This document shows, piece after piece, positions 56,188 to 64,000 of a stretch of DNA of 64,000 nt. Made by a program: the position numbers and the translations under genes. Position 1 is the first letter of the stretch; every line of letters starts with the position of its first letter. The stretch is from Paenisporosarcina antarctica (GTDB lineage: Bacteria; Bacillota; Bacilli; Bacillales_A; Planococcaceae). Location: assembly GCF_004367585.1 (NCBI RefSeq), contig NZ_CP038015.1, forward strand, positions 1,804,001-1,868,000, in the 5' to 3' direction. The notes under the pieces are model-generated. The model was not told where the DNA came from. It did not search any database and saw only the letters and a program-made list of their open reading frames with translations.

Positions 56188-58971
56188 TCATACTTTCTCA
56201 TTATACCAATGTTCTAGGTCTAAGACCATATCTTCTAATGATACTTTCTTTACCGGAATATCAGGTAAAGCTCTAATAAATTCTTTTCCGTACGACTTTG
56301 ATTGGATACGCCGATCGAGCACAATAAAAACACCTCGATCTGATGATGAGCGAATTAATCGTCCAAAACCTTGTCGGAATCTAAGAATTGCTTCAGGCAA
56401 TGCTAGTGATGAAAAAGAATTAATTCCTTGCTTTGTTAAACGCTGTGCTTGTGTTTTAAAGACAGGTTCATCTGGAGATGAAAATGGCAATCGCACCATG
56501 ATAACTGCAGACAACGCATCTCCTGGTACATCGACACCCTCCCAAAAACTATTGGTACCAAATAGCACGGATTTTCGAAAACGTTGGAATGATTTTAACA
56601 ACTTCATCCGACTACCTGAAGTCATGCCTTGTGCAAATAACATATACCCTTCAAGTAATGTTGTATCTTGAATTAGGTCAACTGTTTTTCTTAACATATC
56701 TTGAGATGTAAACAACACAAAACATCGGCCTTCCGTTACAAGGACAGTTTGAATGACTGCATCTGCAACGGCGTCTATAAAGTCAGATTGTGATACATTT
56801 TGAATATCAGGCATGTCATCCACAATAAATAAGTTTGCACCTTGGTAAAAATCTCTTGAAGCATTATAAGTTTTGATTTGCACACTTTCAGGAAGTCCTA
56901 ATTTATTTACAATAAATCGACTATTTCCTGGCACTGATAATGTACCAGAAGTCCATACTATAGCAGCATTCCCTCGCCACTCATTAAATACTTCATCTAC
57001 AGCATGTGTACTATTAATTGGCTTTTTATACACATGAAGACTACTAGGAATACTTCTTCGATCAAGCTCAATCCAAACAGAATATTCTTTCGGAGATGAT
57101 AGAAAAATATCGATCCATTCTCCAGTTTTAATTTTCATTTCATTTAGCCAGTATTGCCATTCTGCTGTCACTAATTTGTCAACATGCGTTGAATCTAATA
57201 AACTTTTCGACAATCGGTCAAGTAGATTTTGTGCAATTGTAATCCATCTTTGGAGATACTGGTAAACCTCCTCTAATAAAGCATAATCGAGTGATAGCTC
57301 TTCAAGTAATATCGTTTGTTTGGAATGAGATTTATGTGTACTTTTTCCTCTAACATTTTGTACAAGTGATTGGACTGCTTCATCAAACTTACTACTACAT
57401 CGAGCATAGATTCGATCTAGTTCTTCAAATGGTCCTATCGTGTTTACACCATGATTTTCTAAAACTTTCGCAAAAGAGGAAGTCAATTGCTCTTGATCGC
57501 GTGTCCCTAGTTGTCCAAATACGTATCTCCACTGAGTGTAAGAAAAGATTCGCTCTTCACGGGCATTCGCCGCTTGAACAAATTGATGAGCTTCATCGAT
57601 AACAAACGAAGTAATTTCATTGGTCAACAGCGGCTCTAAACGATGTTTATCTGTAAATAACATCGCATGATTGGTAATGAGTAAATCTGCTTGATGACTT
57701 TGAGCTAGTGCATATGAATGAAAATCATGGTTACTTACTTCTGATGTTTTTATTGAAAATGCATTTTTCCGTACTTTGTCCAGAAAATATTGACCTCCAC
57801 TAGACGTATTTAATTCGCCTAGATCTCCTGTTACTGTAGTTGTTAGCCACACTAACAACTGACAAATAGTAAATGTATCATCATAAGATTCATCTTCAGC
57901 TCGTAGTAACTCTTCAAATCGATGTAAGTCCATATAATGTCTTGCACCTTTTAGTATGGCCACATTTACTTTATTTTTTACGATTGCTTCTAATTTAGGT
58001 ACTTCCACTTCAACCAATTGCTCCATCAAATGTGAAGTATATGTACTAATTAATACTTTCTTCCCTTGTTGTTTTGCATGGAAATAACTAGGCATTAAAT
58101 AACTCAATGTCTTACCTATACCTGTTGATGCTTCAATCGCTATTTCATCTTTTGCTTGAAAGGTTTGCCATATGGAATCCATCATTTGAAACTGACCATC
58201 ACGCTCTTTAAAGTCTTTAAGCCCTTCTGAAAAGAACAATCGTTTCTGATTTTTTGTTTCAGGATAATAAGTAGATGATTCAACAGGTCCAGGTTGGACT
58301 TGTTTTCTACGTAAAGCAATCCCTTTGTAGATATCCAAATCGTCTTTTACTATCATCAATCTTTTTTTCTGAAGTGCTTCAAAAAATAAAGAAGAACTAT
58401 CATATTTTAGTTGGAACGACCTTTTATGGATATGTTCCAAGGTTTGAATAGGTAGTTTTTCAATTTCTTTCATACATTCAATAAACAGTTCAGCTGTTGC
58501 GTATGCATCATCGTCTGCACGATGTGCGTTTGTCATCTCGATGCCTCGTTCTAATGTGATATCTTGTAATTTATAACTAAAAGAAGTGGGGAATAGTAAG
58601 CGAGATAATTCAACAGTATCCATCTTTTTACCTTTCCACAAAGGAAATCCAATACGCTTAAATTCAGCTTGAACAAAAGACAAATCAAAATTAGTATTGT
58701 GAGCGACAAATATACAATTTTCAAGCATATCAAAAACGTCTCCTGCAACCTCTTCAAAAATAGGTGCTTGTTTAACATCTTCATCAGAAATATTTGTTAG
58801 ATCTTGTATGAAAAAAGGAATTTTCTTGCCAGGTTGGATGAAGGTTGTATAGGTTGATTGTATTTTCCAATCTTTAACGAAAACAACAGCAAATTGAATC
58901 ATTCGATCTCCTTTTACAGGAGAATGACCCGTTGTTTCAATATCAACGATGGCATAGGTAGGGCTTAACAT
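56188..58971 (-). CDS. dinG: DinG-type helicase with 3'-5' exonuclease domain
   Basis: 927 residues. N-terminal DEDDh exonuclease (YAIVDIETTGHSP, about 6-18; HNTNFDLSF; HRADDDAYAT), then a superfamily 2 helicase: Walker A EASTGIGKTLSYL (about 282), DEAH in FVIDEAHQF and final motif QGFGRLIRSS. The Fe-S cysteines of Gram-negative DinG are absent, as in other Gram-positive DinG. Heads the dinG-ypmA-ypmB-aspB-asnS-dnaD-nth row. Confidence 0.92.
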   Translation of the reverse strand: MLSPTYAIVDIETTGHSPVKGDRMIQFAVVFVKDWKIQSTYTTFIQPGKKIPFFIQDLTNISDEDVKQAPIFEEVAGDVFDMLENCIFVAHNTNFDLSFVQAEFKRIGFPLWKGKKMDTVELSRLLFPTSFSYKLQDITLERGIEMTNAHRADDDAYATAELFIECMKEIEKLPIQTLEHIHKRSFQLKYDSSSLFFEALQKKRLMIVKDDLDIYKGIALRRKQVQPGPVESSTYYPETKNQKRLFFSEGLKDFKERDGQFQMMDSIWQTFQAKDEIAIEASTGIGKTLSYLMPSYFHAKQQGKKVLISTYTSHLMEQLVEVEVPKLEAIVKNKVNVAILKGARHYMDLHRFEELLRAEDESYDDTFTICQLLVWLTTTVTGDLGELNTSSGGQYFLDKVRKNAFSIKTSEVSNHDFHSYALAQSHQADLLITNHAMLFTDKHRLEPLLTNEITSFVIDEAHQFVQAANAREERIFSYTQWRYVFGQLGTRDQEQLTSSFAKVLENHGVNTIGPFEELDRIYARCSSKFDEAVQSLVQNVRGKSTHKSHSKQTILLEELSLDYALLEEVYQYLQRWITIAQNLLDRLSKSLLDSTHVDKLVTAEWQYWLNEMKIKTGEWIDIFLSSPKEYSVWIELDRRSIPSSLHVYKKPINSTHAVDEVFNEWRGNAAIVWTSGTLSVPGNSRFIVNKLGLPESVQIKTYNASRDFYQGANLFIVDDMPDIQNVSQSDFIDAVADAVIQTVLVTEGRCFVLFTSQDMLRKTVDLIQDTTLLEGYMLFAQGMTSGSRMKLLKSFQRFRKSVLFGTNSFWEGVDVPGDALSAVIMVRLPFSSPDEPVFKTQAQRLTKQGINSFSSLALPEAILRFRQGFGRLIRSSSDRGVFIVLDRRIQSKSYGKEFIRALPDIPVKKVSLEDMVLDLEHWYNEKV

Positions 58972-59084
58972 AAAATATCAACTCACAATTTAGACTTCTT
59001 ACAAAAAATTGTATCACAAAACATCTATTTAGGTGTAACTGACATGATACTAATACGTCTACAAAAATAGGAGGTTCTCTGAAA

Positions 59085-59455
59085 TGAAATCATGGATTAG
59101 ATATGCCGCCATTGGTTTTTAGTATTTTCACTAATGCTTGCAATGCTGAACCTGAAGTTAGCGTGGATAATGAAATTAAAGATGGTGACTCAGTAGGAAT
59201 TGAACTAACAACACAAGTAAATGATTTCTTTAAAGGATTTGAAGGAGATGACAAAAAAAATTCATCATCGATTATGAAGGTCAAGTAAAAACCTATGAAG
59301 TTGCTGAAGATGCCTTAGGCGACTTTGATATATTAAAGAAATTGACAACATCGCGTTTTCTACAAAAATGGTAGATGGGAAAGAAATGATTGAAACATTG
59401 CGGTTAAATTACGGCTTGTTTTCTTTATATGAACCGACTACCTCAAGAATTAAAA
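59085..59455 (+). pseudogene. Decayed lipoprotein-like gene
   Basis: GGAGG and ATG give MKSWIRYAAIGF, then a stop. In the next frame FLVFSLMLA and NAEPEVSVDNEIKDGDSVGI follow, then after another shift KFIIDYEGQVKTYEVAEDALGD and after a third KMVDGKEMIETL. Signal peptide plus a soluble domain, three lesions. Family unknown. Confidence 0.5.
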
Positions 59456-59458
59456 ATA

Positions 59459-59492
59459 AAGGGATGGACGAAGTTATTATCGTCTATCCCTT
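59459..59492 (+). terminator. Terminator of the decayed lipoprotein
   Basis: AAGGGATGGACGA pairs with TCGTCTATCCCTT (one mismatch), then ATTTTAT. Confidence 0.6.
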
Positions 59493-59827
59493 ATTTTATA
59501 TCATACTAGCGATAACTGAATCTAACTGTGTGATAGGGTTGAAAATCAAGAAACGGTTGATCTTTAAAACTATTTAAATATCACTTTGTAAATATAAAAA
59601 TTTATGTGTTGCATGCATTTTGTTGACATCAAAACACCCAGATTAGAAAACCTTTTTCAATTAGTCGGGCCCGTTTTGAAACAACATCGATTCAATCGCT
59701 GAACAGGTTGTATGCTCCATTCACTCTAGATATACATAACATCAGGTCCTGTGGGGTACAATCCAACATTTTTTTCATCTCTTTAGAAGTTCATTAGAAA
59801 ATTATTTCTTCTTTAATTAACCATTAG

Positions 59828-60377
59828 TTAAGTAAGACTTATATTATTCAAAGGAATATCTAAATACTTTATATATTTATTTGGTTCAACTTCTTGATAA
59901 ACCCTTACAAATCTAACTTCAAAAGTTGGAAATGGACTAAGTTCTTTCTTTTTCTGCTAAATTACCCATTTCTCTAAGTTCCTTTTTTGATAGACCATAA
60001 TTTGTTTTTCCCAAAGTCATATGCGGTACAAAGTCGTCAAGTTCAAAATACTTTTTAATTAAATCGTCGGAAAGAGAAATTTCTCGAACAATACTTTTAT
60101 GTAGTTTACATAATTCATTTGAAGTAGTACATAAATAAAGAATATCATCACCAAAAAATTTTGGTTTACCCAGTGTTAGTTGAAAGGAATTAAAGTTAGC
60201 ACATACTTCTTTAACTTTCCTAAGCCACATCTCATCTGAGGTTAATCCACCTTGTGCCTTTAGAGTTATATGCGGTTCGACAACATCTGTAATACGATTA
60301 TTTTTCCATTTATGCTGAAAATCTATTAGTTTCATTTTGTATTCATCCAAAGGTACAATTCCAATAAAAAATAGCAA
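59828..60377 (-). pseudogene. 2H phosphoesterase (YjcG-like), frameshifted near the end
   Basis: Both HxT motifs of the 2'-5' RNA-ligase-like 2H superfamily are intact, PHITLKAQG (about 36) and PHMTLGKT (about 122). After NLAEKER the frame breaks near 59940; one frame over it continues LSPFPTFEVRFVRVYQ and ends naturally at 59828. The C-terminal strand is thus lost from the normal product. Active-site residues precede the break, so the short form could still fold, but it is probably inactive. Confidence 0.65.
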
Positions 60378-60471
60378 TTAATATCACTCCCACAATATAT
60401 CTATTCCTTCTTGAGCTATCTCAACCCTTTACTAAGATCTTCAAGTAATGCACCCCAAAAGTTTAATATTG

Positions 60472-60757
60472 TTAACTTAGCAATCTACCAAAGATTATAA
60501 TGAAAATTAATACACCCGAAAAACCCATTGAAAAAATAAGAGTAAATTTACTTCTAACTATTGATTTCCATTCACTAACATCCTTTAATTTAATGAGTCC
60601 AAGAACAAACATTATCAATGCAATACCTAAGACAATATGTGATGGATGAGTTCCAATAATGGGTAAACTTAAATTTTGCAGATGATAGCGCAATTAAAAA
60701 TACAGGAATACAAGTTAATGAACGTTTAAAAGACCATATATTAATAGTAATTTCACA
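60472..60757 (-). pseudogene. Frameshifted small membrane protein
   Basis: GAGGAGG precedes a GTG that opens MKLLLIYGLLNV and hits TAA. The next frame holds LTCIPVFLI, and another frame continues RYHLQNLSLPIIGTHPSHIV to the end with two membrane segments. The isolated 73-codon frame has only a TTG start behind a stop, so a two-lesion gene is more likely than a separate one. Confidence 0.45.
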
Positions 60758-60847
60758 TACCTCCTCATTAAATATGAATATTTCAATTTTTTGATTCGGA
60801 TTCTTAATAGCTGTTAATCCAACCTGACTCTATTACTTGAATTAAAG

Positions 60848-60979
60848 TTATTTATTTTTTATTTCTTCCAGTAGAGAAATAAACTTTTCATTCTGATCAA
60901 TTATTGTTTGATTTTGCTTTCTTAATTTTGTGAAGTCGAACAAGTACACTAATAAGATTGCAACTATTAGAAACTCCAT
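60848..60979 (-). CDS. 43-aa single-pass membrane protein
   Basis: GAGGTGAACTT precedes ATG. The product MEFLIVAILLVYLFDF... has one membrane helix followed by a charged coiled-coil-like tail ending EEIKNK. Similar in shape to many small membrane proteins of Bacillus. Too short to be called by size alone; family unknown. Confidence 0.55.
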   Translation of the reverse strand: MEFLIVAILLVYLFDFTKLRKQNQTIIDQNEKFISLLEEIKNK

Positions 60980-61089
60980 AAGTTCACCTCTATACTCTTT
61001 TTTTACAGTTTCTATCATTTGTGTGTAACTAACCTGACCAATGTCTATTCCTTAAGTTAAGTAATAGCGTTATCAAAGGCACATCACTG

Positions 61090-61122
61090 ATCTGCAACTA
61101 AAGCATCTCGCTAGTTGCAGAT
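61090..61122. terminator. 11-bp stem hairpin after the NUDIX remnant
   Basis: ATCTGCAACTA and TAGTTGCAGAT pair perfectly around 11 nt; no T-run. Overlaps the 3' end of the decayed NUDIX gene. Confidence 0.45.
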
Positions 61123-61507
61123 GGTTTGTACTTTTAAAGCAACTTCTTTCGGTTTAACGTTTAAAGATGATAGTTTTTCAATATCTACCCATATTGGCAA
61201 ATATGTACCTCTATCTCGTTTTTCACCGATGTATTCTTCTCCTTGTCCAGTTCCAAATGTCCCTTCGATAATCTCTGCCTAGAAAAAGTAATGTGTACCG
61301 TTAAACTCTACTTTTGTAAAACACTCACCAACGTTGACCTTATACACTTAATTCCTCAAAGGCTTCTCTTTTAGCCGCTATTTCAGGATTTTCACCTACT
61401 TCAATACCATCTCCAGGAAAAACATAGTAAACATTACCGTCCCGAATTCTTTTAATCAGCCCAACCTTGTTATTTTCTATTAGTACAACCGCACCTCTAT
61501 CTCTCAC
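61111..61507 (-). pseudogene. NUDIX hydrolase with frameshift and stop
   Basis: From GTG 61507 (AGGAGG six bases ahead) it reads RDRGAVVLIENNKVGLI and a partial NUDIX box GDGIEVGE..EIAAKREAFEEL, then stops. One frame over VYKVNVGECFTKVEFNG follows, then an in-frame TAG, then the family-typical C-terminus ...GTYLPIWVDIEKLSS. Both lesions make it inactive. Confidence 0.65.
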
Positions 61508-61568
61508 ATTATCCCTCCTAAAATCGCTCAAACCGTATTGAAAGCATTCGTTAGCTGAAGAAGTCTAA

Positions 61569-61973
61569 TTAAAATTCAATATAAAAAGGCTGAAGTTTGT
61601 CATCTATACAATATTCAATTCTTTGCCTAAAATTTTTCCACGTGACCATATCCAATGCTTCATCAATAGGAAAATATCCTACTTCTAGACTCTCAGTGCT
61701 AGTTGTAAGTGCTCCTCCAATGGGTGACCCCAAAAATAATGTATTACAAATTGAACCACTAACATTTTGAAATACTCCACAAAATTTTGTTATTTCAATA
61801 TCTATTCCCGATTCTTCTTTTGTTTCCCTTATTGCAGCTTCCATCAAGGATTCGCCTTCTTCAACCTGTCCACCTGGCATTTCCCATCCTCTTCTTGGTC
61901 CTTTAATTAATAAAATTTCTTTTTGATCATTTAGTACAATTGTTGCTGCTGAAACAATATGTTTTGGTGTCAT
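61569..61973 (-). CDS. NUDIX hydrolase
   Basis: About 134 residues with an intact NUDIX box, GGQVEEGESLMEAAIRETKEESGIDI, metal and catalytic Glu residues present. Hydrolyses a nucleoside diphosphate linked to some moiety; substrate unknown. ATG 61973 is preferred, with purine-rich GGAGATTGAGATC ahead. Next to a decayed NUDIX gene, so the two may derive from one duplication, though they are rather different. Confidence 0.8.
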   Translation of the reverse strand: MTPKHIVSAATIVLNDQKEILLIKGPRRGWEMPGGQVEEGESLMEAAIRETKEESGIDIEITKFCGVFQNVSGSICNTLFLGSPIGGALTTSTESLEVGYFPIDEALDMVTWKNFRQRIEYCIDDKLQPFYIEF

Positions 61974-62188
61974 GATCTCAATCTCCATTTCAATATTTGT
62001 TTTTATACAATCCAACTAACTTCTTTATAACAAGTGCAATGATATCGAACCTGTAATTCACCTTTTCTTCTCTTAATTTACGTTCATAATCGCCTTTTAA
62101 TTTTAACATAAATATCCAATTAATATTTAACGAAATTTTTAATCAATTATAAAAATAAAAATCGAAACTCGTGATTCGTATAAAAAAC

Positions 62189-62239
62189 AAAATAACACCT
62201 CAAATCGCAAGTAGCAACAGCGAATTGCGGTGTTATTTT
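62189..62239. terminator. Bidirectional terminator
   Basis: AAAATAACACCTCAAATCGC pairs with GCGAATTGCGGTGTTATTTT (two mismatches), 11-nt loop. Confidence 0.8.
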
Positions 62240-62579
62240 ATGTTCTAAAACATGTACAATCACCAATAACCTATTAGATATCATAAAAACTAAAAGAAAA
62301 ATACGCTATATTTATTATTAAAAATTGTTAATATTATCTAAAGACTTTTTTAAAAACATGCTATTTTAAAGAAGGATGTTATCATTGCATAAAAAACAAA
62401 CATTTACATTTTCGCCTAGCAAGCCACAAGAGCGTGGAGAATGAGACCCACTAGTTTGTGGTTTTCATACTTGTTGGCTCATGCGGAAAGTGCGGCCAGC
62501 ACAAATGAACGATAAACATCATAGTAATTTAACAGAGATAAAATAGATCTATAATTTTTTAAAAATAGAGGTGAGCTAT
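62240..62579. other. Intergenic upstream of the HIT gene
   Basis: Contains an untranslated-looking stretch (about 62390-62530) reading like a decayed short protein (...TFSPSKPQERGE, stop, DPLVCGFHTC). No gene claimed. Confidence 0.35.
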
Positions 62580-63032
62580 GTGAATGTTAATAATACACAA
62601 AAGAATTTAGAATGTTTAGGATGTGCATTGGCGAATCAAGATTTATTCGTTCATGTGGTTTATGAAGATGAGTTTGTCTGTTGTATTCTAGACCATGATC
62701 CTTTTAATGAGGGACACGGTTTAATATTACCTAAGAAACATTTTAGATATGTCGATGAATTTGATCCACAAACAGCCATTGCAATAATGAATGCATCTCA
62801 ACTACTTTCAAAGGCTATAAAAAAGCTATATAATCCCGATGGTATAACGATTTGTCAAAATGGTGGAACAATTGATGAATTGTCTCATTACCATATGCAT
62901 GTTGTGCCAAGATATGAAAATCAATCTTTTGCTCGTTTTTACACAGAAGAATCTTGGAGCAATGATGATCTTAAAAACAAGTTATTAACTACAAGGAATG
63001 AATTAACGAAAAAAATTGCTGAGGTATTATAG
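62580..63032 (+). CDS. HIT-family nucleotide hydrolase
   Basis: About 150 residues; HIT motif HYHMHVVP (about residue 103-110) with the three His. Cys-rich N-terminus (CLGCALANQD) suggests zinc. Hydrolyses or transfers nucleoside phosphoramidates or dinucleotides. GTG 62580 is chosen with GAGGTGA five bases ahead; GTG 62571 would lie within this site. Confidence 0.87.
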   Translation: MNVNNTQKNLECLGCALANQDLFVHVVYEDEFVCCILDHDPFNEGHGLILPKKHFRYVDEFDPQTAIAIMNASQLLSKAIKKLYNPDGITICQNGGTIDELSHYHMHVVPRYENQSFARFYTEESWSNDDLKNKLLTTRNELTKKIAEVL

Positions 63033-63083
63033 TACATTTTCAAAAAAACAACTTTTAAAGCATGATCTAACGTTGTTAAAAAG

Positions 63084-63117
63084 ACCGCTAATTCAAATGC
63101 GAATTAGCGGTTTTTTT
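63084..63117 (+). terminator. Terminator of the HIT gene
   Basis: ACCGCTAATTC pairs with GAATTAGCGGT, then seven T. Confidence 0.88.
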
Positions 63118-63231
63118 GATATATATTTTAAGGTTGGTATCAGAAAACTCGGAATAGAAAAAGTCACTTAAATGCTTCTCTTATTTGTTCATTACTTAAG
63201 TTGGAAACATGAAAAGAAGTTTTATTTATGA

Positions 63232-63615
63232 TTACATGACGGTTGCTTCTGGCTCGTGGCTGATGATTTCTCGAATTGAATTGTTTTCATTCATAATCGC
63301 GACAGTTGGTTTATGCTCTTTAGCCTCATCGTTCATCATATATACATACGATAAAATAATTACGATGTCCCCTTTTTGAACAAGACGAGCTGCTGCACCG
63401 TTTACACAAATAACTCCGCTTCCTCTTTCCCCTGCAATTATATAGGTTTCAAAACGCGCTCCGTTATTGTTATTTACAATATGCACTTTCTCATTTGGCA
63501 ACATACCTACAGCATCTAAAAGGTTTTGATCAATTGTAATACTTCCTACATAATTTAAATCCGCTTCTGTAACTACAGCACGGTGAAGTTTTGAATTTAA
63601 CATCATACGTAACAT
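63232..63615 (-). CDS. panD: Aspartate 1-decarboxylase
   Basis: 127 residues. The self-cleavage site Gly24-Ser25 (YVGSIT) yields the pyruvoyl group. Makes beta-alanine for pantothenate; directly downstream of panC, three bases apart. Complete. Confidence 0.95.
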   Translation of the reverse strand: MLRMMLNSKLHRAVVTEADLNYVGSITIDQNLLDAVGMLPNEKVHIVNNNNGARFETYIIAGERGSGVICVNGAAARLVQKGDIVIILSYVYMMNDEAKEHKPTVAIMNENNSIREIISHEPEATVM

Positions 63616-63618
63616 CGT

Positions 63619-64000
63619 TTACTCTCCTTTACGATCCAACAAAATATTGTCGATCAGACGCGCTTTTTCGAAAAAGACAGCTACCGCTAATATAACTGTC
63701 GTGTCATTTGATACGTCAGTTGTCAGGTTTGGATAGCTTAACAATTCAACATAATCAATTTTTCCTGAAATGGCATTTTCAATGTGTTGGGTGGTAACTT
63801 GTTTAGCTTGTTCTATATTTTGATTCAACTTATACTGTTCAATTCCAAGTTGAATTGCTTGATGGATAATTGGTGCATGTGCTCGCTCTGCTTTACTTAA
63901 GAAAACGTTTCGAGAACTTTTTGCTAGACCGTCTGGTTCCCGAACTGTGGCTCCCCTGCGAACTTTCAGTGGAAAATTATAATCTCGGACCATTGTCTCG
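63619..64000 (-). CDS. panC: Pantothenate synthetase, C-terminal part, cut by the window edge
   Basis: The visible ~127 codons contain DGLAKSSRNVFLS (the KMSKS-like ATP site) and the C-terminal substrate domain ending FFEKARLIDNILLDRKGE. Joins pantoate and beta-alanine. The 5' part, including the HIGH-like motif, lies outside the window. Confidence 0.93.
   Translation of the reverse strand, partial: ETMVRDYNFPLKVRRGATVREPDGLAKSSRNVFLSKAERAHAPIIHQAIQLGIEQYKLNQNIEQAKQVTTQHIENAISGKIDYVELLSYPNLTTDVSNDTTVILAVAVFFEKARLIDNILLDRKGE

Noticed and set aside
59103-59288. Separate 61-codon plus gene
   Set aside because: It is the middle piece of the frameshifted lipoprotein; it lacks its own RBS and starts inside the signal-peptide region.
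61090-61122. Perfect 11-bp hairpin as a strong terminator
   Set aside because: No T-run on either strand, so only listed as a weak hairpin.

Overview
The window is chromosomal DNA from a low-GC, endospore-forming-type Bacillota of the Bacillales. The closest fit is the Psychrobacillus / Lysinibacillus / Sporosarcina group. This rests on gene content and on the order panC-panD ... dinG-ypmA-ypmB-aspB-asnS-dnaD-nth, ponA-recU, mrfA-mrfB, gpsB, rnpB, rlmL-like, ypvA, which is the order known from the Bacillus subtilis 2.3 Mb region. No tRNA, rRNA, CRISPR array or intact prophage was seen.

Left part (1 to about 15.5 kb): accessory and strongly decayed. A few intact genes (marR-type regulator, paiA, a WYL/YafY regulator, a MazG-like gene, tag, the yhaQP-type ABC exporter, a manganese catalase, a DUF1059 protein and some small ORFs) lie among many wrecks: yczE, paiB, a TetR/SMR efflux pair, a HAD phosphatase with one frameshift, a GAF-domain regulator fragment, a lipoprotein, an IS3-family transposase, and an internally deleted IS1182-like element with preserved ends.

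Middle part (15.6 to 33 kb): a vanadium-haloperoxidase-type protein with a highly charged tail, then a catabolic island. One module holds a YtcJ-type amidohydrolase, an SSS symporter with its DUF3311 partner, an M20 carbamoylase-type hydrolase and methylmalonate-semialdehyde dehydrogenase, next to a divergent PucR-type regulator. The second module (aminotransferase, APC permease, semialdehyde dehydrogenase, DUF3870, CaiB CoA-transferase, glutaryl-CoA-dehydrogenase-like enzyme) reads as a path from an omega-amino acid such as 5-aminovalerate, through glutarate, to crotonyl-CoA. The two transcription units of this second module begin with similar leader RNAs ending in intrinsic terminators, and a 13-base palindrome-containing motif recurs at pucR/mmsA and upstream of the aminotransferase. 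The leader pair is the best candidate for an undescribed regulatory system here.

Right part (33 to 64 kb): mostly core genome. cydD-cydC, an M32 carboxypeptidase, a CDF metal transporter, the ypvA helicase, an rRNA methyltransferase, RNase P RNA, gpsB, mrfB-mrfA, a DUF1798 gene, recU-ponA, then nth, dnaD, asnS, aspB, ypmB, ypmA and dinG on the minus strand. ypmA has no canonical start codon and appears to begin at ATC. A second small decayed patch (59 to 62.5 kb) separates dinG from a HIT protein gene and from panD-panC, which runs off the window edge.
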